From contig OY978100.1 in assembly GCA_963854735.1 (NCBI GenBank), positions 124,001 to 188,000 on the forward strand: a stretch of DNA of 64,000 nt. The letters are read 5' to 3'. The stretch's first letter is position 1. The number at the start of each line of letters is the position of its first letter. This stretch comes from Marvania coccoides (Eukaryota > Chlorophyta > Trebouxiophyceae > Chlorellales > Chlorellaceae). The notes below the pieces were generated by a model. The model saw only the letters and a list, made by a program, of their open reading frames with translations, was not told the DNA's origin and ran no database searches. This document shows, one piece after another, positions 54,376 to 64,000 of this stretch. A program made the translations under genes and the position numbers.

Positions 54376-55361
54376 ATGCCATTCGCGATGGCCCAATTCA
54401 GCGGGCCTCGACAGGCGTCGCGACAACAGCTGCCCCAAGCAGCAAATCACATCCCTCTGGGCTTCATAACACGCCACTCCCACGCCTTTGTTGCACGGTG
54501 CGCCACCCCATACAGCTCGCGCTTCCATCCATTTCACGTTTAGCATCGCACATTGCGTTATACTCGTTCTCTCTTGATTGTAGACCACTCCCTTCTGTTC
54601 TCCGCCGCCCTGTGTCGCCCTCATCCTCATCCGCAGACGCCGCAGACCCCGCCCCCTCCGTGGGCTCCGGCTGGATGGACATGCCTGAGACCCAGGTGGG
54701 GGAGGGAGCCCCCATCGAGGTGTTCCCTCGCTTGAAAGAGCGCGACAACTACAAGAGGCTGGGCGTGTCTCGGGAAGCCTCTTTTGAGGAGGTCCAGGAC
54801 GCGCGAAACTTTCTTTACGAGCAGTACAAGGGGCACGAGCCCAGTCGGGAGTCCATCGAGCTGGCGTTCGACGCCATCCTGCAGGAAACGATGAAGGCGC
54901 GGCACAAGCACGGCTTCAAGCCGCCGCAGCGGGGAAAGCGCGGTGAGGCCGCTGGCGACGCCCCCAAGCTGTCGCTCTGGCAGGAGATCCGCAACAGGTT
55001 CGAGTCGTTCGTGCCTGCGACCACCATTGTGAACGATGGCTCTATTTTCTTGGCGCTGGGGCTGTGGGCGGCCTTCCAGGCGGTGTCCTCGGATCCTACG
55101 CTGCCGCTGGGCGCTGCGGTGTGCTTCTGCGCGTGGAAACTGTACGATAAGCGCAACAAACGGGAACCAGACGGGCCCCACTTAGGCGGCAGCCCCATTT
55201 GGGGGGCGCTGGGAACTACAGTTTTGGCGCTGGTGGTGGGCGGGGCACTGAGCTACGTTGCAGTGCAGGTGGTGCCGCTGCCGCCGCAGATTGGAAGCGA
55301 ATGTGTGGCAATGCTGTCCATCGTGTTGATGCTGGGCTTCGCAGCCATCTTCGTCAAGTGA
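54376..55361 (+). CDS. CPP1: CPP1-like plastid membrane J-like protein
   Basis: Homologue of the chaperone-like protein of POR (CPP1/CDF1 family). Exons 54376-54497 and 54584-55361 give 299 aa. The join (CG/A) places a transit peptide, MPFAMAQFSGPRQASRQQLP..., in front of the mature protein; without the intron the open frame has no credible start. A J-like domain lacking the HPD triad follows: ERDNYKRLGVSREASFEEVQ, DARNFLYEQYKGHEPSRESI, ELAFDAILQETMKARHKHGF. Then come three or four membrane spans (IFLALGLWAAFQAVSS, PLGAAVCFCAWKLY, IWGALGTTVLALVVGGALSY, ECVAMLSIVLMLGFAAIFVK). In plants the protein stabilises protochlorophyllide oxidoreductase at plastid membranes; the same role is inferred here. 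Confidence 0.87.
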
Positions 55362-55950
55362 TTCTAAAGAAAGCCAATGATGAGGGGAGACGGCGATAAT
55401 TTGTCTTCATGATATTTGTCTTTTTCTGCTCTCCTTTCTTCTTTGTTTCTTCTCATTTGTTTTTTGCGGCGCATTGTCCCCTCATACGCTCCTCCTCTTT
55501 TTTACTTCAGCAGCCATGGCAATTACAAACTGTTTTGAACACACAAACCTCGTAGATTAAAACAACATGAAATGATTTAGCAGTACATTAGCCAGTCATA
55601 AATCCAGTCAGCAGAATAATATAAATGTCCCTCAATGCAGAAGCAGCAGCAGTATCATTGTTTGCGCTTGGACAAAAAAACAGAAGCCGGGGTGTTCAGG
55701 GCAGCACCTTCCCACGGCGCTCTTTTTCTTTCCACTCATCCATTGGATAAACAATTGCGTGCTGCGCTATGCTATGATGTCTGGCATGCACATCGTGATG
55801 TTGTACTCGGTGTGCAGCCGAGAAACGGCCCGCCGAGCCACTCTGTTAGCCTACGCATACAAACGAGATGAGCATCGTCAATGCCAGCAATCGAAATTAA
55901 TATTTACATATAAAATAACCTTGGTTGTTGCAAACCCTTCGATTAAATTC
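55362..55950. other. Convergent 3' regions, nothing seen
   Basis: T-rich 3' UTR of CPP1 and about 400 bp of AT-rich spacer before the next minus-strand stop codon. No gene. Confidence 0.5.
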
Positions 55951-57082
55951 TCATTTGTTCCTCACCAAATCGCGGTCGTGAGGTCGGTACAGCTGGGTGG
56001 GCACGTCCACCAGCCGCGCGATGTCCGCCCCAAGGCACGGCTTGTGTATTCTTGCCGGGATCTTGCCTGCAGCCAAGGCGGTGAACTCGGGCGGAACCGG
56101 ACAAGCCGGCTCCAGAACGTCCGACCGGATGAGGAACATGTCCATCAGGCTGCCCATGATGTGCACCGTGGTGTAGCCGTGCCGCCTGGCAATGTAGTTC
56201 ATGGCTGCTGCTGAGGCACCGAACACTGAGCGGCCGTTCCATTCCACCCAGTTGGAGTCGGCGGAAATCAACATATCTGCAGTGGTTTAAAATAACAAAC
56301 AATTAAGATAATCACGTGTTATTTAAAAAATGGCGAAAATAAAACCTAGGTAAATTAGAGTTCAAAAAATAAAATAAAAACTTTCTCACCATCGGCGAAA
56401 TTTGCGTTGAACTCAACGCTGATGACGCGGGGCCTGAAGGGGGAGCCCTTGCCCAGCAGCGCGTGCAGCAGCCACAGGTCCACCGAGTCTACGTCAATGG
56501 AGATGTAGTCCGCTTCCAAGGGAATGCCAGCATCCAAAAAGTGGGACACGATGTTGTCAGCAGTGAGGATGGCCTTCACGACCTTGATGCGGCCCCACTC
56601 TTCAACGTCGGTCATGGGGTCGAAGTACACACCCCTCCACCCCTGCCTGCGCAGATTTTCGGTGTTGAGCATCACCTCAGCGACGGCTCTATCCCATTGC
56701 GAGGTATTGACGGCGCCGCCATGGTAGCCAAAGCCGAATTCCGCAAAGAATCGGTTGGTTGTGCCTGTAAAATGCGATGGCGGCATTGTATACTTGCTAG
56801 TGAAATGGATAACTGGTCAAAGAGGTGAACAGGCATTCAATTCGTACCAATGTGTGAAAAAATATGGGTTAGTATATGGTCTTGGCAGCCTTGTGAATAG
56901 TTGCGTCCTCTCAACTGGTCGATTTCCCGGATCCATTGACATGTGAGAACGGGAGTGGGCACGAAGAGCCCCCTGAAGATGCTAACGAACAGAATTCCAA
57001 AGCCCAACAGCCAAAAGGGGCGCAGAAACCGTTTCAAAGGAGATCCTCGCGGCGAATACGGGCCTCTCTTCAGCTTCTTCAT
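55951..57082 (-). CDS. Membrane-anchored FkbM/methyltransferase-like protein
   Basis: Exons 57082-56848, 56764-56390 and 56276-55951 give 311 aa. Type II topology: basic N-terminus (MKKLKRGPYSPRGSPLKRFL), then one span RPFWLLGFGILFVSIFRGLF and a lumenal catalytic part. It has NYSQGCQDHILTHIFSHIG, RFFAEFGFGYHGGAVNTSQW, then NTENLRRQGWRGVYFDPMTD, ADYISIDVDSVDLWLLHALL and RPRVISVEFNANFAD. This F-(A/V)-E-(F/I)-G ... GW-x-G ... (I/S)IDVD ... RP-x-(V/L)I-x-(V/F)E pattern resembles FkbM-type SAM-dependent methyltransferases. Golgi location and methylation of glycans are inferred from the anchor and family, not shown. The C-terminal ~60 residues are not familiar. Confidence 0.65.
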
Positions 57083-57504
57083 CGCTGTCTCCTGCTCTAC
57101 GCTCACAATTTAAAAAAACATTGCCATTCAATTGATTTGAATTCTCAAGCCACAAAAGGTGGTTTCGTCAGGAATACAGAAAAGATAAACGTGTCTCTAT
57201 GATAAAAAAGAAAAATGATACATTCAAATATGTGCATGTCTTCTCATATGCTTTCCTTCCTAACCGCTGCTGAACCATACACTCACTTTGCTACTAATGC
57301 AGCTTGTATTACATACCAATACAGTACAGAAAATGCAGTGTCCACTCAGAAAAACGGCAGCTAGCTCACTAGACTCTCTCCCTCTATTTTATTACTCATG
57401 GGTGCCTGGCGACGTCGCCCCCGGAGGTGGAGACGTCGCAAAAAAATCGGCAAACAGCGAGGTCTCGCTGGGCGCGGCATGGACACTTTCTTCCTTATAT
57501 CATT
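57083..57504. other. Intergenic, nothing seen
   Basis: AT-rich spacer between the FkbM-like gene and the 3' end of the large CCCH gene, both on the minus strand. Confidence 0.5.
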
Positions 57505-58753
57505 TTAGATACGATCCGGCAGTCTAAAGTGCTTCTCCACCACTTCGGCGTCTTCGGCCCACGACGCGTCCCTGACGGGAGAGGTGGGCGCAGAAGAAGA
57601 CCGGCCACCGCCGCCGCCATTATTATTATTGCTGAATGTTGCTCCAGCAGCAGATGCAGCATGGGTGGAGCCGAGGCCAGACAGTGGCAAGCCGTCTAAA
57701 AAGCGTGGGGAAACGCGCTCTCGGTCCCTGTTGACGGGCTGGAAGGCTCCGGTGCCCACCGAGGGAGGAAGCAGCGAAGCAGACGAAGCAGCGGCGCTCA
57801 AATCGCCACCAGCTGCGGGCGCCATGCCGCCGAGACCCAGCACGAGTCCGCCAATGGCGCCGTGGGAGTAGGGGCAGCGATCGCCTTCCCTGCAAAACCT
57901 GTTTAGAAAAAAAATTCAAGGGGTCAAATCCGCAGCTCTTTTCTAAAAAACCAACGCGTCTTCACACAAATAACGAACGTAAAATGAATGCAAACAATAC
58001 AAGCAATCGTCTCACCCTTGGGCATAGTATCGGCAGATCGGTACTTGAGGCTGCTGCGAGGGGTGGTGCTGCAGCGGCGCAGCTGACCGGCCAGCGTTGA
58101 AATGCGAATCCGCAGACGCCCACAGCGACCCCGTCGTGTCTGCGCCCCGCAGGGGATCCGCAGCTGAAGGCACGGTGCCTAGCGGGCCCAGAGAGTCTCC
58201 CAAATTGGCAGACGCCCCCCAAAGGAGAGAGGAAGAGGGCCCAGAAGCGACAGACAGCGCGGCGCTGACCGGCATCGCAGGTGCCGTGGTGTTGGACAGC
58301 CAAGAGGCCCCACCGAGGTCTCCAAATAGGAAACTTCCGTCGCCAAGACCCATGCCGACAGAGCTGCCAGAAAGGTCTCCAGCAGCGGCTGCGACGGCGG
58401 CGATGACGGTGGCGCCGGCAAGGCTTGTGCCTGGACCATCCCTGCCCTCGACGCTGCCCCACCCAGACAGCGCTGCATCGCCAGAAGCGGTGGTCGTTGA
58501 AGCGGGGCCTCTCGGGCCCAAAACATCGGCAGAAGTCTCTAACAGCCCCAATTCCATGGAACCAGGGTCCTCCAGCAAGCGCAGCACACTCGTGGCAGAC
58601 AGCGGAGCCTCCACGAAGCCTTCAGCGGCGGCTGCTCCAGCCTCCCAGCCGGTTGGTGCCTGCAGCAAACCTCCACCACCGCCAGCAGCAACAGAAGACA
58701 GCCCTGGCTGCAGGCCTCTTCGAGCCATAGCCTGCAGCTGGAGAGCTTGCTGC

Positions 58754-58818
<65 letters not shown>

Positions 58819-61800
58819 GGCCGCCAGCATCTGCTGTGCCAGCTGTGCTGCTTGTGCCTGGTCTGCCAGCATCCTCCGCTGCCGCTGCAGCAGCACAAAG
58901 TGCTCCCGCGCCGCTGCCTCGCGCTCCTGCCGCTCCCGCTCCCTGTCCGCCCTTGCAGCGCGCTCCCGCTCCCTGCGCTCCGCTTTTTGCGCCTCCACTG
59001 CCGCTTTGCGCTCGGCTCTCTCCACTCTCGCACGGTTGGCGCGCTCCTTCTCTGCCACCTCCCGCGCGGCCTTCTCCTTGGCCAGCATCTCCCGTCGCAC
59101 GCGCGCCTCTTCAGCCTTTTCCCGCTCCAGTCTCGCCTGCTCCCGCTCCTCTCTGGCCAGCCGCTTCCTTGCCAGCCTGGCCATAGCCCGCACGGCAGCC
59201 TCGTCGCTGTCAAACGCCTCGTGGGACAGGTTGACGCTCAGATCGTCCTCTTCCGGACCGCTCTGGTCTCCCCCCTCCCCAGCAGCGCTTTCTTCATCAT
59301 CGCCGTCGCTTGGTTCTAACCACACCGCAACTGAATCGCCCACCACTCGAATGCACAGCTCTACCCGCGTACAGTCGCCCAGGTGGGCCACAGACCCGTG
59401 GGGGGGCAGCGCGTCGGCTTTGAATGCCGACCTGGTGGGAGTAGACGCATCTATGCTGCCAAGTGGTGAAGAAACGCCGCCTTGAGAGGACACTGAGCCC
59501 TGTTTGCGCAGCTTGGGGGAGGGGAGGGCGCTGCCCAGACGAACGTCGCGCAGCAGCAGCTGACCGCCTGCCTCACCACCGAAGCCAGCAGCGTCTGAGG
59601 ACGTCGGCGAAGGGGCAGGGGTGGAAGAAAAATCATCCTTGGACTGAGGCTGAGAGCCCCATTCCTGATCTGCGTTCAGCAGGAGCACTGAATCCACCTT
59701 ATCCAGTACTGCCCTCAGCATGGCCATGCGCTGGGAGGGGGTTCGGCCGTCAGTTGCGCGCGTCGTGCGCAGTGCACCGTCCAGCTCGTTTCGAACGTCC
59801 GCCAGCTGCAGCCGGCACATGGTGGCGCGCGCCTCGGCCACGGTGCCCGCCGGCACGCCCCCTGCCTCCGCAGCAGAGAGCTTGGCCTGCAGGGCATGGC
59901 GAGCCGCGGGGCCCTCAGCCGCCGCAGATGCCAGCGCTGAATCAAGCCCTTGCATGAGCTTCAGCACCCGCCTGGCGTCCGACACGCCCACTCCTGCAGC
60001 CGCCGCCTCTTTGATAGCTAAAGAAAGCGCAGCGGAGCCAACGCCCTCACGCATTGCCCGCTCCAGCTTCGCTCCAGCTGCCGCTGCTGCCAGAAAGGCG
60101 GCCACGGAGGCGCGTGCCGCCATCACATCCGCGGCCAGCAGCTCCCCGTACTCGTCAGCTGCCGAAATCGCGGTCTCGGCCTCTGCGACATCTTCAGCCC
60201 GGCCCTGGCGCTGCACCGACCGAACGGCCGCCTCCAGCGCTGCGCGCACTTTCGCGGCGGCATCCAGGCGGGCATGCAGCTTCCTGGCAGCTGCGTAGGT
60301 CCCAGGATCAAACTCATGGGCCCCAACTTTCTTGGCAGTGAGAATCGCTGCTTCCAGCTTCGGCAGGTCGGGAACGCCGCGGCAGGCGGGCACGGCGCGC
60401 GCGAGCGACTCGGCGGCCTTTTCAAGGTTGAGTTTGGCACGGGCATCGGCGACGCGGGGCGCCAGCAGGTCGGAACCCACAGAGAAGGCGCCAGCACCGC
60501 CGGTAGCAGCCCTAGCAGCAGACTCTGCCCGGCTCAGCGCAGCCTGCAATGTAACATACGCATTTATGGCGTTAGCTGTGGTACATTACGATGGCTGGGG
60601 AAGAATACGACTAAGAAAGAAAAAGAATGGCAACGATTTCGGCAATAAAAGATTAGTTCCCATGCAACAAAGTCCAGCAATTTCCCAAACAAATAAACAC
60701 AAACAAACGTTTTCTCACCTTGAGTGCCGCAGAGCCCGACTTGCCCTGGCTCAGGGCCTCCTCCAGCGCAGCGGCAGCGTCCAGCGCTGCTCCCTGCGCC
60801 TGAAGGTCCTTCACCACCTTTTTCGCCCTCGCCACGCTCAAACTGGCCTGCCGCGCCTCCTCCACTGCCGTCTCCACCTCTGCCACTCGCGTTTGCACCT
60901 CCCTCCATACAGCCGCTGCCGCCGCTGCCAAAGGCTCTGCTGGCACCCTTTCGCTCTTCAGCGCCCCAGCAGAGAGCAGCGCAGCAGGCGCAGCACCTCG
61001 TGCGGCGTTCACCGCGCTGTCCAGCTTGGCCTGCACCGCCGCTCTGTGCTCCCACCGCTCTCGCATCGCCAGCACTTGCTCGACTTCAGCTGCCAGGGAA
61101 GGGAAACGTGCAGCGGCAGCAACCGCCGAGTCCAGCTGGTCTGCACCCGCAGCGCCAGCAGCGCCGCTGCTCCCCGCCGACCGCTGCAGCAGCAGCTCCT
61201 TCAATCGATCGCCGGCAGCAATCTCCTCCGTGGCCGCCGCCGCCACCCCTTCCGCCACCGCTATCACGTGCTCCGACGCCTCGGGGCGCGCAGCGTCCAG
61301 CGCAGCACTCAGCTGCTGCAGCATCTGCTTGTTCATGGGGCGCGCCAAGGCAGGACGGCTGTTGGTGACGTCATACCGTACGGCTGCCGGGATCGCAGCT
61401 GAGAGCGGCTGCAGGGATGGCAAAGCCGCGCCTAGGAGCATCTCTACTAGCCTCACGTCTGCCACTGCTGACACAGCCCAAGACTCCAGGCACTGCACCT
61501 CTAATGGGTCGCCGGCAGCAGCGGAGGCATCAGGCGTTAGGTAAGAGCGCAGACCCATGGCGCGCAGCCGTTTCCACTCCGCCAAGCACTGCTGTACGCG
61601 CCAAATGGCGGCGCGGGTGGGGGACTGCTGCACGTCGCTCTTCAGCAGCAGGCAGGCTTTGGCATGCACTGTCGTCGCCATGTACGACCCAAGTTGCAAC
61701 GATGAAACGCCTGGTTCTGCCGCCGCTTTCCCTCCTCCATTTTGCCGGTCGCCGTCCTCCCGCAGCTGCGCCGCGTAAAAAAGGCGCATGAGCTCCTGCA

Positions 61801-63513
61801 CGGCTGCTCCGATGGTGCTCCCCGCCACTGCGAGACAACCACAGCACCCGCAGGCCTGCGCCAGCGCCAAAGACGCCACGGACCACCCCGACCACACCGC
61901 CGCTTGCTCCTCCACCGTCACGCTCGCCGACTGCCAGTCCTCCGCCTCCAAAAACCGCCCCTCTGGCACCATCGTCCCTTCTTTATCTACCGATGTACTG
62001 GGTGCAGCAGTCAAGCCCTCTAAAGCCGTTACCGCGGAGCTGAACAGCGCGTACGCTGCCCCCGCGTGGCCCCCGCGCCGGCACAGCACGCTGGTGGCCT
62101 CTAGATCGTGGTTATTGTGGTCGTTTTCCTCATTACCGCTGTCGCCACTATGCTCGCTGTGCTGCCGCTGTAGTTGTAATTTAGTCATCGCTTCGTCTGG
62201 CGGGTAGTTCCCGTCACGCCCTCTTTCTTTTCGCCACTTGGCCGCTTCGAGCTCCTCCCTCCCTTTGGCTGCGGCCGAACGCAGCTTGAGCAGCGCAGCC
62301 TGAGCCCGTCGTTGGGCCTTGCGCCGCCGCTCCTCCCACATTTCGATGGCGTGGGCCTCCACCGCTGGGCGCAGCAGCGTGGTGGGGGAGCCCCAAAGGC
62401 CCAGCATGCACAGCACGCACAGCACCTACAGCAGAAAAGACGCATATACAGATTATTATACAACAAAAAAAGCTGCAAAAGAAATTGAATGAAACATTAC
62501 AATAATAAACTATTAAATGCGCTTACCAGGAGCTGCACCCACGCCACCAGCCCTATTCGGAAGCTCCCCAGGCTGCGGCGTACCAGAAACATCCTGGCCA
62601 GCCGAGATCGACACTCCCAAGCCTCCTGGTCGGAGCGCCCCATGCAACGGCACGCAGGGCGGCGCCCGTGGCCCAGGTCTCCGCACCGCGGCACCAGCTC
62701 CAGCGGCACTTCACCCACCGCGTTGCGGGTGAGGGGGTCAGCGCCCGCCAGCAGCAGAGCGTCGACCAACGCAGGGTTGCCGCGGGCTGCGGCACAGTGC
62801 AGAGGGGTGCAGCCGTCCAGCATCGCACGCACCGCGCGTTGCACTTGCCCCGCCTCCGCACCGTTGCCTCTGATGTAGGTTTCTTCTGCGCCCAGCGCCA
62901 TCAGCGGCGGCAGGCTCTCGTGGTGTTCATCCTTGTAAAGAAAGTCAATGATACAGTCCAGCATGTCAGGGGACAGCGGCGCATTCACCAGCGCAGCACG
63001 GCCCTCAGGGTTAGGCGCCAACAACCGCACTTTCGCCATCGCCGGCAGCGGGGGAGGCGCCTCCGCTGCGCCGACGGGAATGTTTGCGCTCATAGGAGGG
63101 CTGTTGGGGTCTGTCGGCGTGCTGGGAGAGAGGTCGCCATGCGCAGCATACAACTCTTGCAGCTCGGACCAAGGCAGACACAGCAAAAAGTCTAGAAACC
63201 CGGGTGGGGCGTTGAGCAACGTCGCCACCGCCAAGGCCGCACTCGCCACCGCCCTGTACTGGTCGGCGTTGAGGGAGGCCAGTGGGTCCTCTCCCGCCGC
63301 CGCCGTCTTCAACGCCGCCGGCAAAAAGGTGTAGAGGATGGACTCTGTGAGCGCCTTGATGCGATAGTCTTCGCGGTCAATGTGCTGCTGCAGCTTGGCC
63401 TGCAGGTGGTGCGCTGCGCGGGCGGTGGGCGCGGTGGGCCCGCCACCGCCGGCCGCCGGCCTGCCTGGCGAGACAACGCGATCCTCCTCGTTGCGCGAGT
63501 GAACGCCCTGCAT
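57505..63513 (-). CDS. Very large ankyrin / coiled-coil / CCCH zinc-finger protein
   Basis: Exons 63513-62527, 62425-60719, 60543-58016 and 57898-57505 join in frame to about 1,871 aa. Order: Gly/Pro-rich start; an alpha-helical part with ankyrin-like units near residues 160-280 (RAALVNAPLSPDMLDCIIDF; DGCTPLHCAAARGNPALVDA; LLLAGADPLTRNAVGEVPLE). A hydrophobic stretch, possibly a membrane span, crosses the first intron (GLVAWVQLL/VLCVLCMLGLWG). A long Ala/Glu-rich helical region, an Arg/Glu coiled coil (ERERQEREAAAREHFVLLQR) and a 24-Gln tract follow. A single CCCH finger is split by the last intron: CRYYAQG/FCREGDRCPYSH (C-x7-C-x5-C-x3-H). RNA binding is inferred from the finger. The true start may lie further upstream; 63513 is the first ATG in the exon after an acceptor at about 63545. 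Family not recognised. Confidence 0.7.
58747..58818 (-). repeat. (CAG/CAA)24 poly-glutamine tract
   Basis: 72 bp of CTG/TTG triplets on the + strand, read as 24 consecutive Gln codons in the large CCCH protein. Mostly pure CAG, with a few CAA near both ends, so its length is probably variable. Confidence 0.9.
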
Positions 63514-64000
63514 TTCGTGAGCGCCTCCGAAAGGACCTAGTGCCTGCGAGAAGGAGCCAGAGAGTGGATTATTATAGAGAAATTGAGGGGATGGAACAGA
63601 GGGGAAGAGAGGTAGTGTGCAGTTGAGCACGAAAGGGGCCGTTCTGCTGACACCACAAGATGCGTGCGGCTCTGAATAGTGGGTTTCATGTGCCCAGCGA
63701 CGTGAGAGCCGCTTGGACACTGAACAGAGGCTTCAATCGAAAAAAACCAATGGTTGGCACCACCAACAGCTCGTCAGTGCTTTGCCCCTCACCCACTAGA
63801 ATTGAATTCAAGCTGGCGCTCTTACCGTTTTATTTCATTCCCAGAAACAATCTTTTTTTAATTTATGGAGTTGTTCAAAATTAAATGCTAAAAGTCGAGT
63901 TGGTGTCTCTCATCCCTCGCATTCGCAATGTACACAATTCAAAATACATTTTTACTGCTTGTACTCGCTACATCGAAATTTACCATTTCTTTCCTTCGAA
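63514..64000. other. Upstream region of the CCCH gene, possible first exon
   Basis: An acceptor-like ctccttctcgcag (minus strand) at about 63545 suggests a further 5' exon or 5' UTR exon beyond it, but none could be placed before the window edge. The remainder is AT-rich. Confidence 0.4.

Noticed and set aside
58097..59485. 462-codon open frame on the + strand with a long Cys run
   Set aside because: Shadow of the CCCH gene; the Cys run is the other-frame reading of the poly-Gln CTG tract.
1..64000. Search for CRISPR arrays, bacterial operons, rRNA or telomere repeats
   Set aside because: None seen. Repeats present are short tandem units, MITEs, LINE tails and triplet tracts.

Overview
This window reads as nuclear DNA of a green alga (Chlorophyta). 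The evidence is: plastid-type genes (an ABA4-like protein, a lumenal FKBP with a twin-arginine signal, an inactive FtsH of the FtsHi type, a CPP1-like protein); short GT-AG introns in most genes; GC-rich exons set in AT-rich intergenic DNA; standard stop codons; and a microbial-rhodopsin histidine kinase of the kind known from green algae. No bacterial operon, rRNA, tRNA or CRISPR signal was seen. Exon borders below were read by eye from splice motifs and checked by reading-frame arithmetic. No transcript evidence was available.

Layout. 0-3 kb: ABA4-like gene, an unidentified plastid membrane protein and a Cys-rich mitochondrial-type protein. 3.6-8.2 kb: a decayed gene made of repeated SAP-domain exons plus an EEP nuclease domain, broken by a frameshifting deletion and by a 5'-truncated LINE whose 3' tail recurs 2 kb further on. 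8.3-19 kb: DEAD-box helicase DBP7/DDX31, an ABCG half-transporter, kinetochore protein NUF2, DPH4 lying 15 nt behind a small membrane-protein ORF on the same strand, and a lumenal FKBP. 19.3-24 kb: two unidentified membrane or secreted proteins and FtsHi. 24.3-31.6 kb: a broken ankyrin gene, a 564-bp MITE and two tandem pyruvate decarboxylase genes. 32-39 kb: a YqaJ/lambda-type exonuclease, two tandem secreted paralogues with a second, inverted MITE copy between them, and aldose 1-epimerase. 39.5-46.3 kb: a CCHC-SR splicing-type protein, a UER1-like rhamnose-synthesis enzyme, the rhodopsin histidine kinase and a plastid Cys-rich protein. 46.5-52 kb: a zinc-type (MDR) oxidoreductase, its decayed neighbour copy, and NSUN6. 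52.3-64 kb: squalene synthase, CPP1-like protein, an FkbM-like membrane-anchored protein and a very large ankyrin/coiled-coil/CCCH protein.

The genes do not form one pathway; this is a normal eukaryotic mixture. Two themes stand out. First, tandem duplication with mismatched introns (PDC pair, secreted pair, oxidoreductase pair). Second, small-scale decay by transposable elements. The most notable single gene is the light-sensor kinase at 42.3-45.4 kb.
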